Below are positions 11,051 to 22,624 of a stretch of DNA of 64,000 nt, piece after piece (position 1 is the first letter of the stretch; each line of letters begins with the position of its first letter). Source of the stretch: Solen grandis (Eukaryota; Mollusca; Bivalvia; Adapedonta; Solenidae); contig CM037792.1 of NCBI GenBank assembly GCA_021229015.1, positions 42,099,537 to 42,163,536 of the forward strand, in the 5' to 3' direction. The notes beneath the pieces are model-generated. The model searched no databases. It was not told the DNA's origin and saw only the letters and a program-made list of their open reading frames with translations. The translations under genes were made by a program, and so were the position numbers.

Positions 11051-13658
11051 CTGTTAACAAGCATACAGCATAAGAGTTTATGATTTTTTATGCATGGTAA
11101 AACCTGGATATACCAAAGTTGTTGGGGCCCAGCCTAAAACTGCAAAGTAATGATTATTTCAGTTTAAAAAAAACAACAATAGAAATTTTTGTGTTTTTGC
11201 GATTTCATGAGGATCAGATTGGTGGTGTTCCACCCCAACTGAACAACTCCATCACTCTACATTTGTTACAAAGTGGTAGCACTAAATAAATCATGGAAAT
11301 CTGACGATGCAGTTCGTACCTGTAACAAAGTGAGAAAAAGCCAGACTGGGACTTGAACGAGACCCCTTACTTAACCCTTTCCCTCATATAGACTCATTTT
11401 GACGCACTCAATAGGTACTACATAAAGCCTGATCTGCAGAAAACCACAGTTAAACCTTACCAAATTTAATTACAAAATCCTCATTTCCAGACCACTGAGG
11501 AGCAGAGAACAGCACAAAACCTGATCAGCCTGCGAGTTACTCGCAGGCTGATCTGGTTTTATATTGTTCGCATAGGTCTTTTCATGGTTTCCTCTATGAG
11601 GGAAAGGGTTAAATTGTTCTATCAATTGGGCTACACCAGCTGATTTGGGATTGTATCAATTATACTAAACAATGTAATCTTATTATTTGTTTGTTTGTTA
11701 GGTTTAACATCCCACCAACATTATTTCAGTCATCTGGAGATGATGTCTACCTGAGACAGATATAGTGCTGCCACTCTGCAGTATCACGCCGTAGACATGT
11801 GGCATGATACCACACCCAGTCACATTATTCTGACACCGGGTCCTGGGACTACCCTTATATGCTGAGCAACAATTATGCTTAATAGATTTTGTGAATAAAG
11901 GGTCTGATGCTTCATTCTATGTTTACCTACCAACAGCTAGACCAGCGAAAAAGGCCGTGCCGAGGCTGGTCATATTGTCGGTCTGTGTTGGTCGGTTTAT
12001 TGTCTGGTCAGTGAGGTCAGCCATCAGCTGCACCACAAAGTCGTTGTTACTCACGCCTCCGTCCACCCTGCAATCAACACCCAGATATAACAAGAAATGA
12101 ACCTCTAGTAAAATCTGACCTTTTATTTCTATCAGAGTATTTGTTAAATAAATAACATCTAAATTTTTGATACTACTCATGATAGAGAATGTTTCATGAT
12201 GTCACAGTGATGCAATCTGCATGATTTAAATAGTGTCACAATTTCCAATTTTAAAGACATTCAGTTAGTAGATAAATAAGTCAGTGTTTACCTGATATGT
12301 GAAAGAGGTATCTTTGTTTCTTCAAGGACAGTCTCGTAGAGGAGTTTGAAGCGGAAGCAGATTGATTCAAGCATGGCCCGAACAACATGGGCCTTTGTCG
12401 TAGAAAGCTTCATGCCAAGCATAAGGCTGCAGGCCTTGTCGTCATTGATTGGGGCCTGAAATTATCCACACAATATCTGATCCGTACAAATTTAACTTCT
12501 AAGTTCCATTTTATGACATGATAGAGCTTTTCCTAGTTCCAATGAAGCAAAAGTAAGGATATTGCAAGTAAAGAAGAGAGACTTGAAGAACTATTAGCCA
12601 GGGCGCCCCAAGACTACCATACTTTTATAAGGGTTCTAACTTTTGCAATTCTGTGAGCCTGCTAGACCCGAAATAATACTGTAGACTGGATCTTTCACAA
12701 TTAAAATGGATTAGCAGCCATGCATATAAATTAAGAAGCATTGTCCATTAGTAACAAAGGGGTCTGGTGCTAAAGACAGGTCAGATAAAGATAGTTATAT
12801 GTAGTGATTTATGACCCACCTTTCATGCTAGAATACCTTATTTGCAATTAATCAATTAGTTGGCTAGGTGGTTTGTAAAAGAAGAAACACAGCAGATGAT
12901 TAGATATCATTCTGAAGGCTTAAAAATATTCCATAATGGCTTTGTCAGATGACGGTAAAACTCTTGATAATACTAAACTACATGTGTACCAGTATTACCT
13001 GAAGACCACTGAAGGCTGGGACAAAGTAAACACCATCACTGTCTGAAAAAAAAAAAAAGATCCTTGCTTGTTTGGGTTTAATGTCCCACAAACAGTATTT
13101 CAGTCATTTGGAGACTTTTGTCTCTATGAGATGAATATAGTACAGTCTCACTACTTTATCAAGCACAAAAGGCAGGATACCACACTCAGTCACATTATCC
13201 CAACACTGGGCCAACCAGTCCTGGGACTACCCTTATTTGCTGAGTGCGGTGTAGATTCGGTTGAAGTAATATTAATAACGAACTGAATAATCCGCCTTTA
13301 CCTCAGAGACTTATGGCAAACAGAGGACACACAGAACAGACATCTCAAAAGAAGGAACTATCTGATAAAGGTCTCCCCTGTTTGCGCATACAATATTGTA
13401 GCTCAGAAACTGCTCAGTCCGCACGGCAAAGAAAAAAACAACATAAGTTGATATACCATCTAAAGTTGAGTAATTTATTTTTCATCAAGTCATAATTCTG
13501 TACATAAATATTCATCAAGTGATTGGTTAATTTTTTTCAACTGTATGTCAGTATTTTCCTTGTTTTCATTACAAAATAAAAAGAATGATAAAAAAGGCAC
13601 AACTTACCTTCGACAGATTCTGCGATGCTAGAAGTTTCTGTGACATCGTCAAAATATC
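10902..13658 (-). CDS. GK5: Glycerol kinase 5-like, 3' five exons (gene span, partial)
   Basis: Five minus-strand exons (13608-13658, 12999-13042, 12292-12455, 11931-12067, 10902-11050) join in frame to encode about 180 residues, the C-terminal third of a FGGY-family sugar kinase. The recognisable blocks are YFVPAFSGLQAP, KAHVVRAMLESICFR, VDGGVSNNDFVVQLMADL and a GTAFFAGLAVG motif. These match the ATP-binding half of glycerol kinases. The wording of the blocks and the WKDKSELEHVRQ tail fit the GK5 subfamily better than classical GK. The family phosphorylates glycerol; GK5 itself is linked to lipid metabolism in mammals. The N-terminal two-thirds is not present between the gap and the next gene, so the gene is truncated at or near the assembly gap. 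Confidence 0.9.
11371..11612 (+). mobile_element. TTAA MITE M1, copy 5
   Basis: Complete copy inside the last intron of the GK5-like gene, with TTAA on both sides. Confidence 0.88.
11688..11870 (+). repeat. Interspersed repeat X, copy 2
   Basis: Uninterrupted copy: TTTAACATCCCACC, GGAGATGATGTCTACCTGAG, then GCAGTATCACGCC and CCTGGGACTACC. It lies in the last intron of the GK5-like gene. Confidence 0.8.
11931..12067 (-). CDS. GK5: GK5-like exon with the ATP-site DGG motif
   Basis: Acceptor TTGCAG, donor G|GTAGGT; enters in phase 2 and leaves in phase 1. It encodes VDGGVSNNDFVVQLMADL through GTAFFAGLAV, the adenine- and phosphate-binding segment conserved in FGGY kinases. A second GT four bases downstream would break the frame of the next exon, which fixes the donor. 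Confidence 0.92.
12292..12455 (-). CDS. GK5: GK5-like exon
   Basis: Acceptor TTTCAG, donor CAG|GTAAAC; phase 0 in, phase 2 out. It encodes 54 residues with KLSTTKAHVVRAMLESICFR, the helix that precedes the DGG motif in glycerol kinases, and ends IPLSHI before the split Arg codon. Confidence 0.92.
12999..13042 (-). CDS. GK5: GK5-like exon, 44 bases
   Basis: A small exon encoding SDGVYFVPAFSGLQ. The acceptor follows a poly(T) tract (TTTTCAG) and the donor is CAG|GTAATA. Phase 1 in, phase 0 out. The FVPAFSGL block is diagnostic for the glycerol kinase family. Confidence 0.92.
13066..13252 (+). repeat. Interspersed repeat X, copy 3
   Basis: TTTAATGTCCCACAAACAGT, TCAGTCATTTGGAGAC and CCAACCAGTCCTGGGACTAC identify the copy. 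It begins 23 bases upstream (gene sense) of the 44-base GK5-like exon. Confidence 0.8.
13608..13658 (-). CDS. GK5: GK5-like exon, most 5' one visible
   Basis: A 51-base exon with acceptor GTTTCAG and donor G|GTAAGT, encoding YFDDVTETSSIAESVE. It precedes the SDGVYFVP segment, as in GK5. Phase 1 in and out. No upstream partner exon is recognisable between here and 27.7 kb. Confidence 0.85.
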
Positions 13659-13900
13659 CTGAAACATATGACTGTCTGACAATTTTCAGGTGCTTACAAT
13701 CAGAACCATGGAACTTCAGTTATAATATCAATTCAACTTTTATAGTAGTATGATGAGATATTCAGAAGGTAAGTGAATATAGTCTTTATTTAAAGAGGAA
13801 AACATATTTGGTATAAACCAATCTTTCATATTGTCCACATCAATGGAACAATATTTACAACACGATTATACAACAGAATATATGAATATAAAACAAACAA

Positions 13901-14000
13901 NNNNNNNNNNNNNNNNNNNNNNNNNNNNNNNNNNNNNNNNNNNNNNNNNNNNNNNNNNNNNNNNNNNNNNNNNNNNNNNNNNNNNNNNNNNNNNNNNNNN
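13901..14000. other. Assembly gap, 100 N
   Basis: Exactly 100 undetermined bases, the conventional size for a gap of unknown length. Open frames reported across it are meaningless. Confidence 0.99.
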
Positions 14001-14364
14001 ATCCGGTGAGGGGAGGTAGAGCGAAACACGAGACAGACGTCCACCTTTACCTGCCAAGCTGACAATGAAGAGTGCTTTATCCCATCCCATATCCATTTGA
14101 TAAAATCAATCTTGGCAAAAACTTTAGATATAAAGTGCTGAGAGTTTTAACAGTGTTGGAACAATTGATTTCTATTTAAATGTTCAAATCGTTCGGTTCT
14201 GGTTAATTTTTAACGGAAATGAATAAGTTCACTAATGGATTTGCTCCTTTAGATAAAGTCACATGGATTTAATTGTTAGATCACAGAACAAAGTGGACAA
14301 ATGGGATATGATATCATCTGTTCATAGTTCTTACTCGTACTCAGAGCGAACTATACTATAAAAA

Positions 14365-15055
14365 ATGATTATATCAGATTCGAACTTAAGTATTGACGCC
14401 ATACACATGCGCCGAGATGACGTCGCGCCGCCGGTTAACAATGCGTGTATGCCGGACATATACAACAAACTGGATGCTGACACTATAGAAAAGACGCGAG
14501 TTCTAAACGCACTGCTTGACGTCAAATTGCAGGTCCAGGAAAGGGTTCTGACAAAATACCGGTCCGCGGTAGAGAGATCGTACACGAGGGAACGAGAGAA
14601 GGTGAAATCTGAACTACGAAGCATCGTCCGGCGTCTCCCGAATTATCGCCGACATTCCGAACCTTGAGACTAAGGTTAAAAAGTTGCGGAAACGAAAAAG
14701 GAGCAACAAAGGTCCGATGCATAATTGTGTGTTTACTACAAAACCTATGGAGTTGAAAGGGATTCCAGCGGAGAAGGATGATAAGCCATTTTGTGATAGA
14801 TACTTTTCCCACCATCTGCCGACAAAATCTCCCGGTTATAAGAACATTATGCCCTCTGTCAGGAAAGGTATCAGCATGCCGGACCTTCGGCAAAACATTC
14901 CGGACAAGATGTGTCCGCTGAGGCCACTTGCTGGTCGGTGTGTGTCCGGGGACAATCGGTCATCCATCCATTTACCGGATATCCACGCGTTGGACGATAC
15001 TTTCATATCTTCTAAATCTTTTTACAGAGACGACGATGACATTAAAACTGTATGA
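14365..15055 (+). CDS. Unknown protein, intronless, one-base frame break
   Basis: The first frame runs from ATG at 14365 (starts MIISDSNLS) to a stop at 14665-14667. The second frame is open from 14606 to the stop at 15053-15055. Leaving out one base near 14620-14630 joins them into a 229-residue protein. The joined part continues naturally from KSELRSI into SGVSRIIADIPNLETKVKK. Visible features are a charged, probably coiled-coil middle (about residues 30-105), a basic KKLRKRKRS patch and a Pro/Ser/Asp-rich C-terminus ending DDDDIKTV. I recognise no family. GC content and codon choice are clearly more gene-like than the flanks. A pyrimidine-rich acceptor (ACTCGTACTCAG) at about 14342 suggests an upstream non-coding exon. 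AATAAA signals follow at about 15240 and 15279. The break may be a sequencing error, a pseudogene lesion or programmed frameshifting; the first is likeliest. Confidence 0.6.
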
Positions 15056-16266
15056 ATGTCTTGCGTATTGTGTAAAATGCTTGTTGTGATTATGTGGGTC
15101 TCATCTGTTTTATTTACTTTATCTTGGAATAGAGAAATGCCAGGTGTCGTATTATAACTGTTATGACATTTTATCATCTTTTCTGTAATTCCCAGAGGTT
15201 AATAGGAGGCTGTGATGTTTAACTAATTGTTCGCTGAACAAATAAAAATAACGTATGAGTGTGATCGGGAATGTAATGAAATAAAGCTCACCCGAGTTTG
15301 TCACGAACGAGAGACAGATGAAACATATGAAAAATGTGAGAAAGAACTGAGAATAGATAGAAAGTTTCTTCTTTATTCATATCGGTTTTCTTGGAGTCAT
15401 TGTTTCAAACGAGATTTTTATCATTACATAAAACTATATGTTTATTATCTCCAAATAATATTCATTTTGAAATGGATTACAAATTGAAATTGTTGTTTAT
15501 ATGTCGGCGGAAGTAAGAATCAAATAATTGCGATGAAATACACCCATTTGCAAAAGAAAGTGTGCACACACTTTTCTTTTAATTTCATAGATCTAGATTG
15601 TTTTCATGAAACCAAACATTAAATCAGTTCATGTACAATTTGTTGCGTATTTTACATTTTGAATTCAAGTCGTTTAAAAGAGTTGTTTTCAGTCGTTATA
15701 TACCTACTCTTTTGTTTGAGAGGAGTCTTTATCATTCAGTGCGATCTGCATCAACAAAAGAAATTCGTGGACAAGTCTATCTATGCACGTGAGCAGGTTT
15801 TCTTTACTCCACCTGTTCACGTGCAAACAGTAGGGAACCTAGGTTAAGTCAAGTAGAACAGGAAATTGTACACATATTGTATAGCCATGAAGACGTCAGT
15901 TACCAATATTATAAATTATTAAAATACTACTTTAATCATGTAAATAGACTTACTCCGGAATATCGAACACAATGTTTTTTTTTCAAGGTGAACTGTAGGT
16001 TAAAAATAGATAAAGGTATATGTACACAGAATAATAATACTCGCATGCTTTTTTAAAATTTAATTATTTATAAAGAAATTCCAATATAATAAAATATTAA
16101 TGTATATCATGTAAATGATTATGCTGAAGCTGAAATTTCAATCAGTTAATAAGATGAAAACTATATATATCTATTTATATTAAAGTTATGCTCATTTGCA
16201 AATCTTACATTACTGCGAAATGATAAAGCAGAAATAGATACAAGTTTCCTTTAGAACAAGTCACTC
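15056..16266. other. Non-coding downstream region
   Basis: Probable 3' UTR of the unknown gene up to about 15.3 kb, then AT-rich DNA. Apart from the short hairpin at 15784-15825 nothing is recognised. The small open frames here have no splice or homology support. Confidence 0.45.
15784..15825. other. Short hairpin, 15-bp stem
   Basis: TGCACGTGAGCAGGT (15784-15798) pairs with ACCTGTTCACGTGCA (15811-15825), with one G-T wobble and a 12-base loop. The function is unknown. Confidence 0.6.
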
Positions 16267-16327
16267 GTGTTTTTTTTTGGCCGAGGCAAGCGGTGTGTAG
16301 CCGGATATCGACCTCGTACGTCGGCCT

Positions 16328-16430
16328 TTCTGCGTAGGAAAGACCTGGGCACGAGCTTCACGAAACACCTCGAGCGCTTGGCGCTCTCGGTGTCACATGA
16401 AGTTCGTGCCCATGTCTGTCCTACGCAGAA
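16328..16430. other. Long GC-rich inverted repeat, 50-base arms
   Basis: Arms 16328-16377 and 16381-16430 are complementary at roughly 42 of 50 positions, with a three-base centre. The outermost 12 bases (TTCTGCGTAGGA) match exactly. The block is strikingly GC-rich against its AT-rich surroundings. It encodes nothing recognisable. It could be a small palindromic element or a structured RNA. Confidence 0.75.
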
Positions 16431-16744
16431 ATATTTCATAGTTTACATAGGTTAAACATATTTTATTCTGCTAAATGCTACAGACATGGGGTTGGGCAAT
16501 AAGTTCTTACAACTAAGATTCAGTACTTCTCCTACAAAATATATATTATACAAAATAAAGACTTCGTACTCGGTCGATATCCTATACAAAGATGACCGGG
16601 GTTACCCCATACCTGTCAAGTCTCAAGCAATGAGCGCGAGAATCAAGCAATCGCGCTCTCATGCCCCTGTTTAAATTTCTCACGCAAATGCACAAATTTC
16701 AGATATTAAAAAATATATATTTGAACAAAAATATTCAACCCAGC

Positions 16745-16955
16745 ACTTTTTTGTTGTTGTTGTTGTATTGGGGTTTACCGTCGCTGCAATAGTATTTCAA
16801 TCATATAGCGACGTCCAGCTAATTACAGGTGGAGGAAGACCCCGAGTACACAGAGGTACCCGGGTAGAACCACCGACCTACCGCAAGCCAGCTGGAAGGG
16901 ATTCGAACCCTCAGTGGTGAGGGGATGAGAGATGCGCGCACTCATGTACAGTGTG
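16745..16955 (-). mobile_element. tRNA-derived SINE (family S2), copy 1
   Basis: On the minus strand a perfect Pol III B box, GGGTTCGAATCC, is followed by CCAGCTGGCTTGCGGTAGGT. The body has AATTAGCTGGACGTCGCTATA and the 3' tail is a (CAA)n run. The copy at 37872-38076 shares the body. Confidence 0.82.
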
Positions 16956-17027
16956 CAGGTTAATCAAGTTCAACTCGTGAAAGCCATGCAATATATATTA
17001 CTTAGACTACTTGCAAACAGAACTTTT

Positions 17028-17225
17028 TTCTTACTGGTTTAACGTCTCGCCTACAGTATTTCAGTCATTTGGACACAATGTCTACTTGACACAGATATAG
17101 TTCTGCTACACTGCGGAATCGCGCGTTAGATATGTGGCATGTCACATTATCCTGAAACCGGGCCAACCAGTCCTGGAACTCCCTTATCTATAAACTGAGC
17201 GTCAAGCAGGGGCATGAAGGAGCTG
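17028..17225 (+). repeat. Interspersed repeat X, copy 4
   Basis: Diverged copy: CAGTATTTCAGTCATTTGGA, ACACAGATATAG, CCAACCAGTCCTGGAACTCC. Confidence 0.75.
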
Positions 17226-17599
17226 CTAGTACTTTGGTATGTCGTGTTCTGGGATCGACATTGAAGACTTTGCTTTATAGGTGTGCAGTATTAAGTAGCT
17301 GCCATTGAATAAGTCTTTCCAAAACGTGATTCCAGGCTCTGTTGTGAATACGTTTTGGGTCATTATTGCCTGCATCATGCTCGTTACATGTGCATCATGC
17401 TGGTCGCCAGACTGTTAATTGAGCATCGTGCTAGCTCATGCTAACTGGAAAACCAGCCGAACCTGCATCATGCTTATTTCATCGTGCATGTAGCGAGAAT
17501 CATGCTCAAATGTATTGCGCGTACGGAAGGGTCTTTATTGTGTTTTAGCCCGATGCAGCATCATGCTTATTAAATGAAAAATGCCGATCCAGTGGAGCA

Positions 17600-18815
17600 C
17601 TTGAAGGGGAGAACACTATAATAAACCACAGTATATCCAAAAAATGTCCAAAAACTATGGAACACTTTTAAAGACTCCTTGCAAGAAACCATGGACAAAA
17701 ACATACCACAAAAAGAAATAAGATCTGGAAACAACATCCTCTGGATCAGGAGAAAAGAAAAGAAAATTATTAAAAAGAAACAAAGACTTTACAACCAAGC
17801 AAAGAACACAAATAACTGGACCAGCTACAGAAAATTCCAAAAAGAATAAATAAAAGATAAAATTAAGGAAAAAAAAGGAACAGCCTAATAAAAAGAAAAA
17901 GCTGAAGAACTCTCAAACAATTTAAATCTGTCTTAACAAAACCATCAAACAAAGAATTTCCAGAAATGAAAAACAAGTGAAGAAAAACATCAAACCAATA
18001 AAAATTGAACAGAAAGGACTGGAGAAACTACTATCAAAAATAAATCCATCAAAGGCATCTGGCCCAGATAACATTCCTAATAGAATACTAAAAGATTGCT
18101 CAAAAGAGCTAGCCCCAATCCTGAAAATAATCCTACAGTGCTCAATAGACACAGGAGAATTACCAAAAGACTGGAGAGACGCAAACATCTCAAGCATCTT
18201 CAAAAAATGCAACAAACACCTGCCAGAAAACTACAGACCTGTCTCTCTAGTTAACCTCAGTCATATGCAAAACACTTGAACATATTATTTGTAGACACTT
18301 ACTTAACCACCCGAAAGAAAACAAATTACTGACAAACTTAAATCATGGATTTAGGTCTGGGTACTCCTGTGAAACACAACTGATCACAACTTTAAATGAC
18401 TTCCTACTAGATCACGACAAAGGTCAACAAATAGATATTGCCATATTTGACTTTTCAAAAGCCTTCGACACAATACCACATGACAAACTCCTACACAAAC
18501 TTGACAGCTACTGTATTAAGGGAAGTCTTCACACTTGGTTAAAAAATTTCCTAACAAATAGAACAATGAAAACAATAGTAGAAGGCGAAAAATCAAGCAA
18601 TACAACAGTAGACTCAAGAGTACCCCAAGGCACAGTACTTGGGCCAATCCTGTTCTTGTGCCACATAAATGACTTGCCACTTTGTGGACACTGTGATTCA
18701 CTGGTATCATCTCCCTGATAATATAGTGCATGCTGGCTCTGTTGAGGCATTCAAAAATGCCTTAAAGAGCCACCGCCAAAATAGTGCGGAGCTCTCCTTC
18801 GTTGTGTAAAACCCA
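17600..18815 (+). pseudogene. Dead non-LTR retrotransposon, internally deleted
   Basis: Reverse-transcriptase remnants: KASGPDNIPNRIL near 18050, then after a frameshift near 18265 GFRSGYSCETQL, the catalytic-type FDFSKAFDTIPHDKLL near 18450 and VPQGTVLGPILF near 18630. Soon after INDLPLC the sequence jumps into LPDNIVHAGSVEAFKNALKS, which normally lies at the extreme C-terminus of such ORF2 proteins. The YADD-containing segment and the thumb are therefore gone. The motif spacing fits the Jockey/CR1 group. The element cannot be active. Confidence 0.85.
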
Positions 18816-19002
18816 GTATTGGGATCTACAATGTATTTGTTTCAGATTCAGATCCAAGATGACGTATTGCTAGCTAGCAAACATTAAAATTCAGTTCTTA
18901 TTTGACTAAACAAACGAACAGAACGGTGTTACAAACCAATCTATCTTCGGTGCAGTAGATTCACTGCTTCACTTAGTTACCATGTGACCATAGTGTGTAC
19001 CA

Positions 19003-19532
19003 AACTAGAAATGTGTTCAATACACATATACCCCCACCCGTCGCATTTTCCAAAACAAAGGCCAACACCATGGTATATCCAAGTAAGTTTAAAGCTATAG
19101 CACAAATACCTTCAGAGTTGACTGTGTGTAACAGTTTTGGGATGGACGGACGGATAAAGGCAATCTATATGTCTCATTTTTTGGTAGAGGGCATAAAAAT
19201 ACCCAGGAGCACAAGTTCATGTCTTGATTAATATATCTATGCGGTTTCAAATCTGTAGTATAAATACTTCAGAGTTACATACGTCACAAGCAAAATATTA
19301 CATATATTTAAAAAACAAAGGCCTATAACTCTGTCAACTTAAACGATGGTTTAATAATAAAAAAAAAAACCCAGGTGCACAAGTTCATGTCCTGAATAAT
19401 ATATCCATGAAGTTTCAAATCTGTAGTACAAATACTTTCATAGTTATGCGTGTCACAAAGTTTCAGGATGGACGGGTGGAAGGCAAATCTATATGCACCC
19501 CCCCTCCCCATTTTGCTGGGGGGCATAAAAAC
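19003..19532 (+). mobile_element. DINE/HINE-like element, family H7
   Basis: The 5' part has CATATACCCCCACCC; the core has two units with CACAAGTTCATGTC and CAAATCTGTAGTA; a GGATGGACGG box and a 3' hairpin (ATGCACCCCCC paired with GGGGGGCAT) end at about 19532. Same plan as the other H families, unrelated sequence. Confidence 0.6.
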
Positions 19533-21696
19533 CTGTGATATAGCTGAAAATCAGCTATTTTTCAACTCAATGTGACAGAGATAAGTTCTAATGCATTAAG
19601 ACTGCATTTTGATTGCATTGAAGTGGTACACAAATATAACAAACTAAATGTAAGACTCTGTATGAATATGATTTTATTTAATCAAACAGAATATAACAAA
19701 TAATTATACTCCCCCTGTAATTCAAAGTGGAATCTACCTCACATATAGATGGGATTTTCTAAATAAAAAATACAGGGGTGCATATAAAACAGAAGCAGAG
19801 GTTTTCATTAGCCAACTACATAAACTGGAGTTTTTATTTCTTACAATACGTGAAACATATATACAAAGTTTTATATTTGAAAGTCTGTACACATAGAAAT
19901 CACAAATCGGAAGTTTATTTTAGGAATTATATTTTGGTTAAAAGGTTAAACCACAGAAAAAAGAATGAAAACATAACAAGTACAGTGAGAAATAATCAGA
20001 AAATATAACAAGGATGAAAAGTATATGTATATATCACGTGAAAGCAGTTTTAAACTGTAACATTAATTAAACATGAATATGATCTGTATAAACATGAATT
20101 TGCTTATTTGAAAATTGACCACATTATCAAGTTTTCAACATATTTTCTCAATCTAAATATTTCAGCAAATAACTTATCTCACAAAAATACTCCAGCATGA
20201 ATAAATATGATAAATTAATTGTATAACTTCAATGTATTTTAGTATTTCCAAATGCATGAGTATCCTAAATATTCTCTATCTTCATTCAATATATGAATGA
20301 AGAATAAAAACTTCAATGTTATACATTTTGCAGTCTTGAGTAACTCTACTCATTGTTTGAGGGGGTTACTACATAATTTATCCACATACAATGACTTCTT
20401 TTGCAACATATACATGTATTACACTAAAATAAAGCTGATTTAAACCTTGAAGGGAGCTGGTGGGAATATAAATAATACAAAGGGTGCATTGTTTAGACAA
20501 AACTTACAATGTAACAGGTTTAAGTTTTCTTTGTGGTCTGTGCAACAATTTTAATCATGAAAGAAAGAGCTGTCAGTCTATTTTCCATTGAAACAAATAC
20601 TAGTATCAGTATGAGAAATTAAGCATTCACTAATTTTCATAACTGAAAACAGAAGCAACATATGAAACAAGATATCTATTCCAAAACTTTGTCGGCCATG
20701 TTTGCGTACCATGTAATTATCTTTTTGCAACTTCTGGTTGCATCGATATCAACAGAACACTATACCGTAACATTCTGAAACCTTTTGTCAAAGCAACACA
20801 CCCAAAATGTCAGGTTTTATTTTGGAGGGGGACACATAACAGTCTTCTACACGAGATGGGGTCCGATTCACCCATATGAACATAAACACTAAACAAACGA
20901 TGACAAATTAATATACAAAACTACTGTGTAACTGCATTCAATTTGCCAATGAGCTGTTCTTACCCTTTAAAATCACCACCTCAGCCCTATATATAATTCT
21001 TTAATTAGATTGGCATTTAACAAGTTCCACCAGCAGTTAAGTCCATCTGTATTCATTTTTTTGCAGCAACCACATATTTGCAAATGATTTGAAGAAATCA
21101 TGATTTTGCATTTCTTATTCTAAAAAGTACTTTCACACAAATCAACCAATATCAAATATCCACGAAAAATATATCTGCATATTGTACATAAAATATAACA
21201 AATGATGTGTGTACAATGTCATGGAATAGTGTCATACTTTAGCATTATATTTTGCACCACAGATAAACTTAGACAACCTGCTGTAGACTCTCCACACACT
21301 CATTAATGTCTTCGTAAACTTTTAGGACTTCATTAAGAAACCTTTGCTCTCAGTTTGGATCTTGAAACCACAAATCCCTCTTAAATCCCATTTAATGCAA
21401 CCCACTTATATTTGGATATCAAATTTAAAAAGTTACTGAGACCAAATATAACAAGCAGTTTTATGATTTTTTTATGTAATTAAAACAATGGTTTGTGAAT
21501 TTAATTTCCAAATCATGAGAATGAGTACAGTTAGTGCTTATAATGCGGAAACTGTGTAAAGGGTCCAGCAAGATGCTAAAGTCTTTAAACCATTTAAAAG
21601 TAAATAACTACATGTTTCAGTGCTCACTAAATACCTGTGCCTGTTTGTGAACTCTGCTACTAGCCACTACAATTGTGATCATTATAGTATACTGAA
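19533..21696. other. Intergenic AT-rich DNA
   Basis: No exon, repeat copy or structure recognised between the H7 element and the hairpin at 21.7 kb. Confidence 0.5.
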
Positions 21697-21764
21697 GGCT
21701 GACTGCAAAACTGTTCCATCTCCTCCTATTTCTATTTGCATTTAGAACAGTTTTGCAGTCAGCC
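21697..21764. ncRNA. Perfect 20-bp hairpin, pre-miRNA-sized candidate
   Basis: GGCTGACTGCAAAACTGTTC at 21697-21716 has an exact complement at 21745-21764, with a 28-base loop. The 68-base total is in the pre-miRNA range. A perfect stem without bulges is atypical for an animal miRNA, so a young inverted duplication is an equal alternative. No transcript evidence is available. Confidence 0.35.
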
Positions 21765-22624
21765 CCGGTTATATGCTGTGTGAATTAATGCTCAAGAATA
21801 ACAGGCTCAACCGGTCCAACACTGAGATGACAACAACAAACATGTTGCTTCTACACCAGAATTACGACATAATATTGGTTCCATGTCAGAACATGTGTCT
21901 ATACCAATGCTTCATTATTATAAAAATGGTTTCATGCCAAAACAACAGCATGTTGTTTCAATATATATAAATATAATAACAATAGGCTTCATCACAAAGA
22001 TAACAGTATTCCTGTTTCTTTAACAGCAAAACAACAAAATACAGACTGTTCGTGTACTAGTGTAAAAGCACTACAGTACAATGCAACAAAGTCACAGTGA
22101 AACCAATATAGTATCACAATGTATTACTATTTTCCAACTCTGACAGTACTACAGCATGATATAGACTCCAACATAAACCAGGGACACAACATAATGTTGA
22201 AATTTAAATATATATATAACCGATGCAACATGGATGAAAAAACATGCATTTACTGATTGAACATGGATCCAATGATACAAATAATGTTGAAATTACAATA
22301 GTGTATCTAACAAAAAAACTGTATACCTGATAAAATACTCTCAGTGAAAGACTGTTACATCTAACAACATGCTACACCAGTGTCTATTCTAGGACCTAAA
22401 TTCATTGAGGACCCACTCCTTCCTGATCAAAACTGTTTTTTTTTTAAAAAACATAGGTGAATATATATGAACCTCCAAGCAATCTTGCAAAACTTCATAA
22501 CATTATGTGATAATTAGACATTGATATGATTTTGAAAGTACTTTATATCAGTTTTTTTAGGCATGTTAAGGTTTTAGGTATGAATATGTGTAGGTGTGTC
22601 TCAATTACCCACCTGTGATGTTCA

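Noticed and set aside
13826..14096. Open frames spanning the N run
   Set aside because: They exist only because N codons are not stops. The 14001-14100 sequence has a GTAAAG donor-like site but does not read like a kinase exon.
15227..15487. 86-aa open frame downstream of the unknown gene
   Set aside because: Low-complexity AT-rich text, probably 3' UTR, with an AATAAA inside and no splice or homology support.
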